DNA of 7,392 nucleotides. Source: an uncultured Prevotellaceae bacterium. GTDB taxonomy: Bacteria; Bacteroidota; Bacteroidia; Bacteroidales; Bacteroidaceae. Below are positions 5,880 to 7,392 of the stretch, one piece after another; the stretch's first letter is position 1, and each line of letters begins with the position of its first letter. The stretch lies in contig CAMWRK010000103.1 in NCBI GenBank assembly GCA_947176655.1, positions 1 through 7,392 of the forward strand, given 5' to 3'. Below the pieces are notes generated by a model that was not told the origin of the DNA, did no database searches, and worked only from the letters and a program-made list of their open reading frames with translations. The translations under genes were made by a program, and so were the position numbers.

Positions 5880-7277
5880 ATGATGATACCACAGGCAGCA
5901 CACGATTCGCTCCGCGACCGCTTCAGCCCCGACGGCTCCCTCCTGCGCCGCCACCAGCTGAGGATGCTGGAGATTCTGGCCGAGACAGACCGCATCTGCC
6001 GCAAACACTCCATACCCTACTGGCTGAGCAGCGGCACGCTCCTCGGTGCCGTGCGCCACGGGGGCTTCATACCCTGGGACGATGACCTGGACATAGAGAT
6101 GATGCGCGGGGACTATGACCGCCTCATGTCCGTCCTGCCTGCCGAGCTGCCTCCCACCATGGCGTTGCAGACGCACGAGACGGACCCCGCCTACTTCTTC
6201 CACTATGCCAAGGTGCGCGACCGCCGCTCCCGCCTGCTTGAGTTTACCGGCTACGACCTGTGCTGGAAGGAGCGCGGCATATACATCGACATCTTCCCCC
6301 TCGAGTGCCAGCCCATGGCTCTGCACAGGCTCAGCGAGGCCTGCGCCGGCCACATGTACAAGATGTGGCGCACAAGGACCGACGACACCGCCGCCCTGCG
6401 CCGCATAGGCCGCCTCTTCCGCCTGAACAGCTCCCTCACCTTCCCCCTCCTGCGCCTCCTCGGCCGCCTCTGGCCCTCGGGGGTCATAACCAGCGGCATG
6501 GGCATACCATACCACAACCCGCGCCGCATGGAGGACATCTTCCCCCTCTCCACCATGCTCTTCGAGGGCATGCCCTTCCCCGTGCCCCGCGACAGCGACC
6601 ACATGCTGCGCCTCCTCTATGGCGACTACACCATGCTGCCCCCCCCGGAGAGCATCCGGGAGCACGCCTCCGCCGTCGGAATCGCTCCTCCCCCCTCCAT
6701 TCCGGTATACGGCCTCTGTCAGGATGGCATATATTACACACTCAATGCGGACGGCGTAAGTGTCAGCGTAACGCATGACGACAGCTTCAGCTTCGGCAGG
6801 GAATGCTCCGGAGACATTGCCGTCCCCTCCACCGTCGCCCGTGACGGCAGGACATACGGTGTGACGCGCGTAGGATACCGTGCCTTCTATGCCAACGACT
6901 GCGTCACGTCCATATCCCTCCCCGCCGGCGTGACGCGCATTGGAAAGGGTGCATTCCTCCGTTGCCGCTCCCTCGCCTCGATGGACCTTCCCGCCGGTCT
7001 GACGGATATAGGGGCGTATGCCTTCATGGCTTGCCGCTCCCTCACGTCCGTAGTCATCCCCGCCGGCGTGACGGATATAGGACACAGAGCCTTCTCGGGG
7101 TGCTGCTCCCTCCTCTCCCTCGTCTGCCGTGCCAGGGAAGTGCCGCAACTTGGAAGCTATGTATTTAACTCCGTTCCTCAAAGCAGGGCCACCCTCTACG
7201 TACCCTCCTCCTCCCTCGAAGCCTACAAGGCGGCAGACCAATGGAACAGCTTCGGAACCATATTGCCGTTATGCTGA
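5880..7277 (+). CDS. LicD-family phosphotransferase fused to a C-terminal BspA-like LRR domain
   Basis: 465 residues. About 25-262 form a complete LicD domain, which in known members transfers phosphocholine or related groups from a CDP carrier to glycans at the cytoplasmic side. SSGTLLGAVRHGGFIPWDDD starts at residue 50, with acidic residues Asp67-69 and Asp71 for metal and catalysis; GIYIDIFPLE is at 133-142, and FPLSTMLFEGMPFPVP with RLLYGDY (244-250) is the usual C-terminal signature. From about 280 the sequence becomes BspA-like: DGIYYTLNADG, GDIAVPSTV, then four 23-residue LRR_5-type units (325-416) and the usual cap, ATLYVPSSSLEAYKAADQW. No signal peptide or membrane helix is evident, so the LRR part is probably cytoplasmic, unlike most BspA-type LRRs. 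I chose ATG 5880 (MMIPQ); a TTG at 5850 would add ten residues, and ATG 5883 is equally possible. GC falls from 73% (6421-6480) to 50% (6721-6780), suggesting a joined origin. Confidence 0.9.
   Translation: MMIPQAAHDSLRDRFSPDGSLLRRHQLRMLEILAETDRICRKHSIPYWLSSGTLLGAVRHGGFIPWDDDLDIEMMRGDYDRLMSVLPAELPPTMALQTHETDPAYFFHYAKVRDRRSRLLEFTGYDLCWKERGIYIDIFPLECQPMALHRLSEACAGHMYKMWRTRTDDTAALRRIGRLFRLNSSLTFPLLRLLGRLWPSGVITSGMGIPYHNPRRMEDIFPLSTMLFEGMPFPVPRDSDHMLRLLYGDYTMLPPPESIREHASAVGIAPPPSIPVYGLCQDGIYYTLNADGVSVSVTHDDSFSFGRECSGDIAVPSTVARDGRTYGVTRVGYRAFYANDCVTSISLPAGVTRIGKGAFLRCRSLASMDLPAGLTDIGAYAFMACRSLTSVVIPAGVTDIGHRAFSGCCSLLSLVCRAREVPQLGSYVFNSVPQSRATLYVPSSSLEAYKAADQWNSFGTILPLC
6852..7127 (+). repeat. Four 69-bp LRR-coding repeat units
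   Basis: Units of 23 codons occur at 6852-6920, 6921-6989, 6990-7058 and 7059-7127. The last three begin with Pro-Ala-Gly and share the pattern PAG-(V/L)-T-x-I-G-xx-AF-xx-C-xSL; the first is more diverged. At the DNA level the CCCGCCGG start and TGCCGCTCCCTC are shared between units, so gain or loss of units by recombination is plausible. Confidence 0.85.
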
Positions 7278-7338
7278 TGTCCCCCGCCCATGCATCACCA
7301 CAACCGCCTGCCTATGCCACCGACACCACGCCCCTGCG

Positions 7339-7382
7339 GCTCCGTCTCGTCCGAGGCAACGCTCCGTCTCGTCCGAGGCAAC
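7339..7382. repeat. Two tandem copies of a 22-bp intergenic repeat
   Basis: Positions 7339-7360 and 7361-7382 are identical 22-bp copies containing CTCGTCCGAGGCAACG; a third copy fails after two bases. Because 22 is not a multiple of three, each copy is read in a different frame, which argues against coding. The rest of the tail after the LicD-LRR stop (7278-7338) shows no gene or T-rich terminator. The array may be a fragment of a larger repeat family scattered between genes. Confidence 0.8.
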
Positions 7383-7392
7383 GCCCCGACAC

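Noticed and set aside
5847..7241. Minus-strand open frame of 464 codons covering almost all of the LicD-LRR gene
   Set aside because: The product is a Gly/Ala/Glu/Val-rich low-complexity sequence, and the plus-strand gene has a clear promoter and two recognisable domains.
7290..7392. Open frame from ATG 7290 running off the window
   Set aside because: It is made largely of the 22-bp repeat read in shifting frames and has no recognisable protein features.
1..7392. tRNA, rRNA, CRISPR array, insertion sequence or integrase
   Set aside because: No cloverleaf, rRNA segment, regular spacer array, transposase motif or terminal inverted repeats of an element could be found.

Overview
The window looks like a chromosomal piece of a fairly GC-rich member of the Bacteroidales (Prevotella/Bacteroides-like). 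The evidence is a Bacteroidetes-type promoter (TTTG, 19 nt, TAATTTTG), the absence of clear Shine-Dalgarno sequences, a GH20 hexosaminidase tail, and a BspA-type leucine-rich-repeat tail of the kind common in this order. The species cannot be named from the sequence alone.

Layout. Positions 1-4547 carry a tightly packed plus-strand gene run: the 3' end of a GH20 beta-N-acetylhexosaminidase (1-570), mnmA for tRNA 2-thiolation (570-1676), a two-domain protein joining a LicC-like nucleotidyltransferase to a HisC/CobD-like PLP enzyme (1684-3498), and an octopine/nopaline-dehydrogenase-like gene (natural start probably 3495, open frame to 4547). Gene junctions are TGATG, a 7-nt gap and ATGA, so the run is probably one operon with translational coupling. 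An acyltransferase-3 membrane protein lies on the minus strand (5654-4557), converging on the dehydrogenase with 9 bp between stop codons. A divergent promoter region (about 5655-5879) separates it from a plus-strand gene (5880-7277) encoding a LicD-family phosphotransferase fused to a BspA-like LRR domain. The last 115 bases hold no convincing gene but contain two tandem copies of a 22-bp repeat.

How the genes may work together. A LicC-like CTP transferase, a PLP enzyme of the type that makes amino-alcohol phosphates, an opine-type dehydrogenase, a LicD transferase and an O-acyltransferase are the parts expected for decorating a surface glycan with a phospho-amino-alcohol group and acyl groups. 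I infer a route in which the PLP domain makes an amino-alcohol phosphate (ethanolamine- or serinol-phosphate type), the opine dehydrogenase may N-carboxyalkylate it, the LicC domain activates it as a CDP derivative, and LicD transfers it. No substrate is proven by the sequence.

Main oddities. (1) The dehydrogenase gene has an in-frame TGA at codon 4, next to a run of nine Gs flanked by a perfect 6-bp inverted repeat: a broken gene, a phase-variable gene caught OFF, a sequence error, or (least likely) recoding. (2) LicD is fused to a BspA LRR domain, with a visible drop in GC near the joint. (3) The acyltransferase and LicD genes appear to be driven by mirror-image -7 elements lying in a perfect 9-bp inverted repeat.
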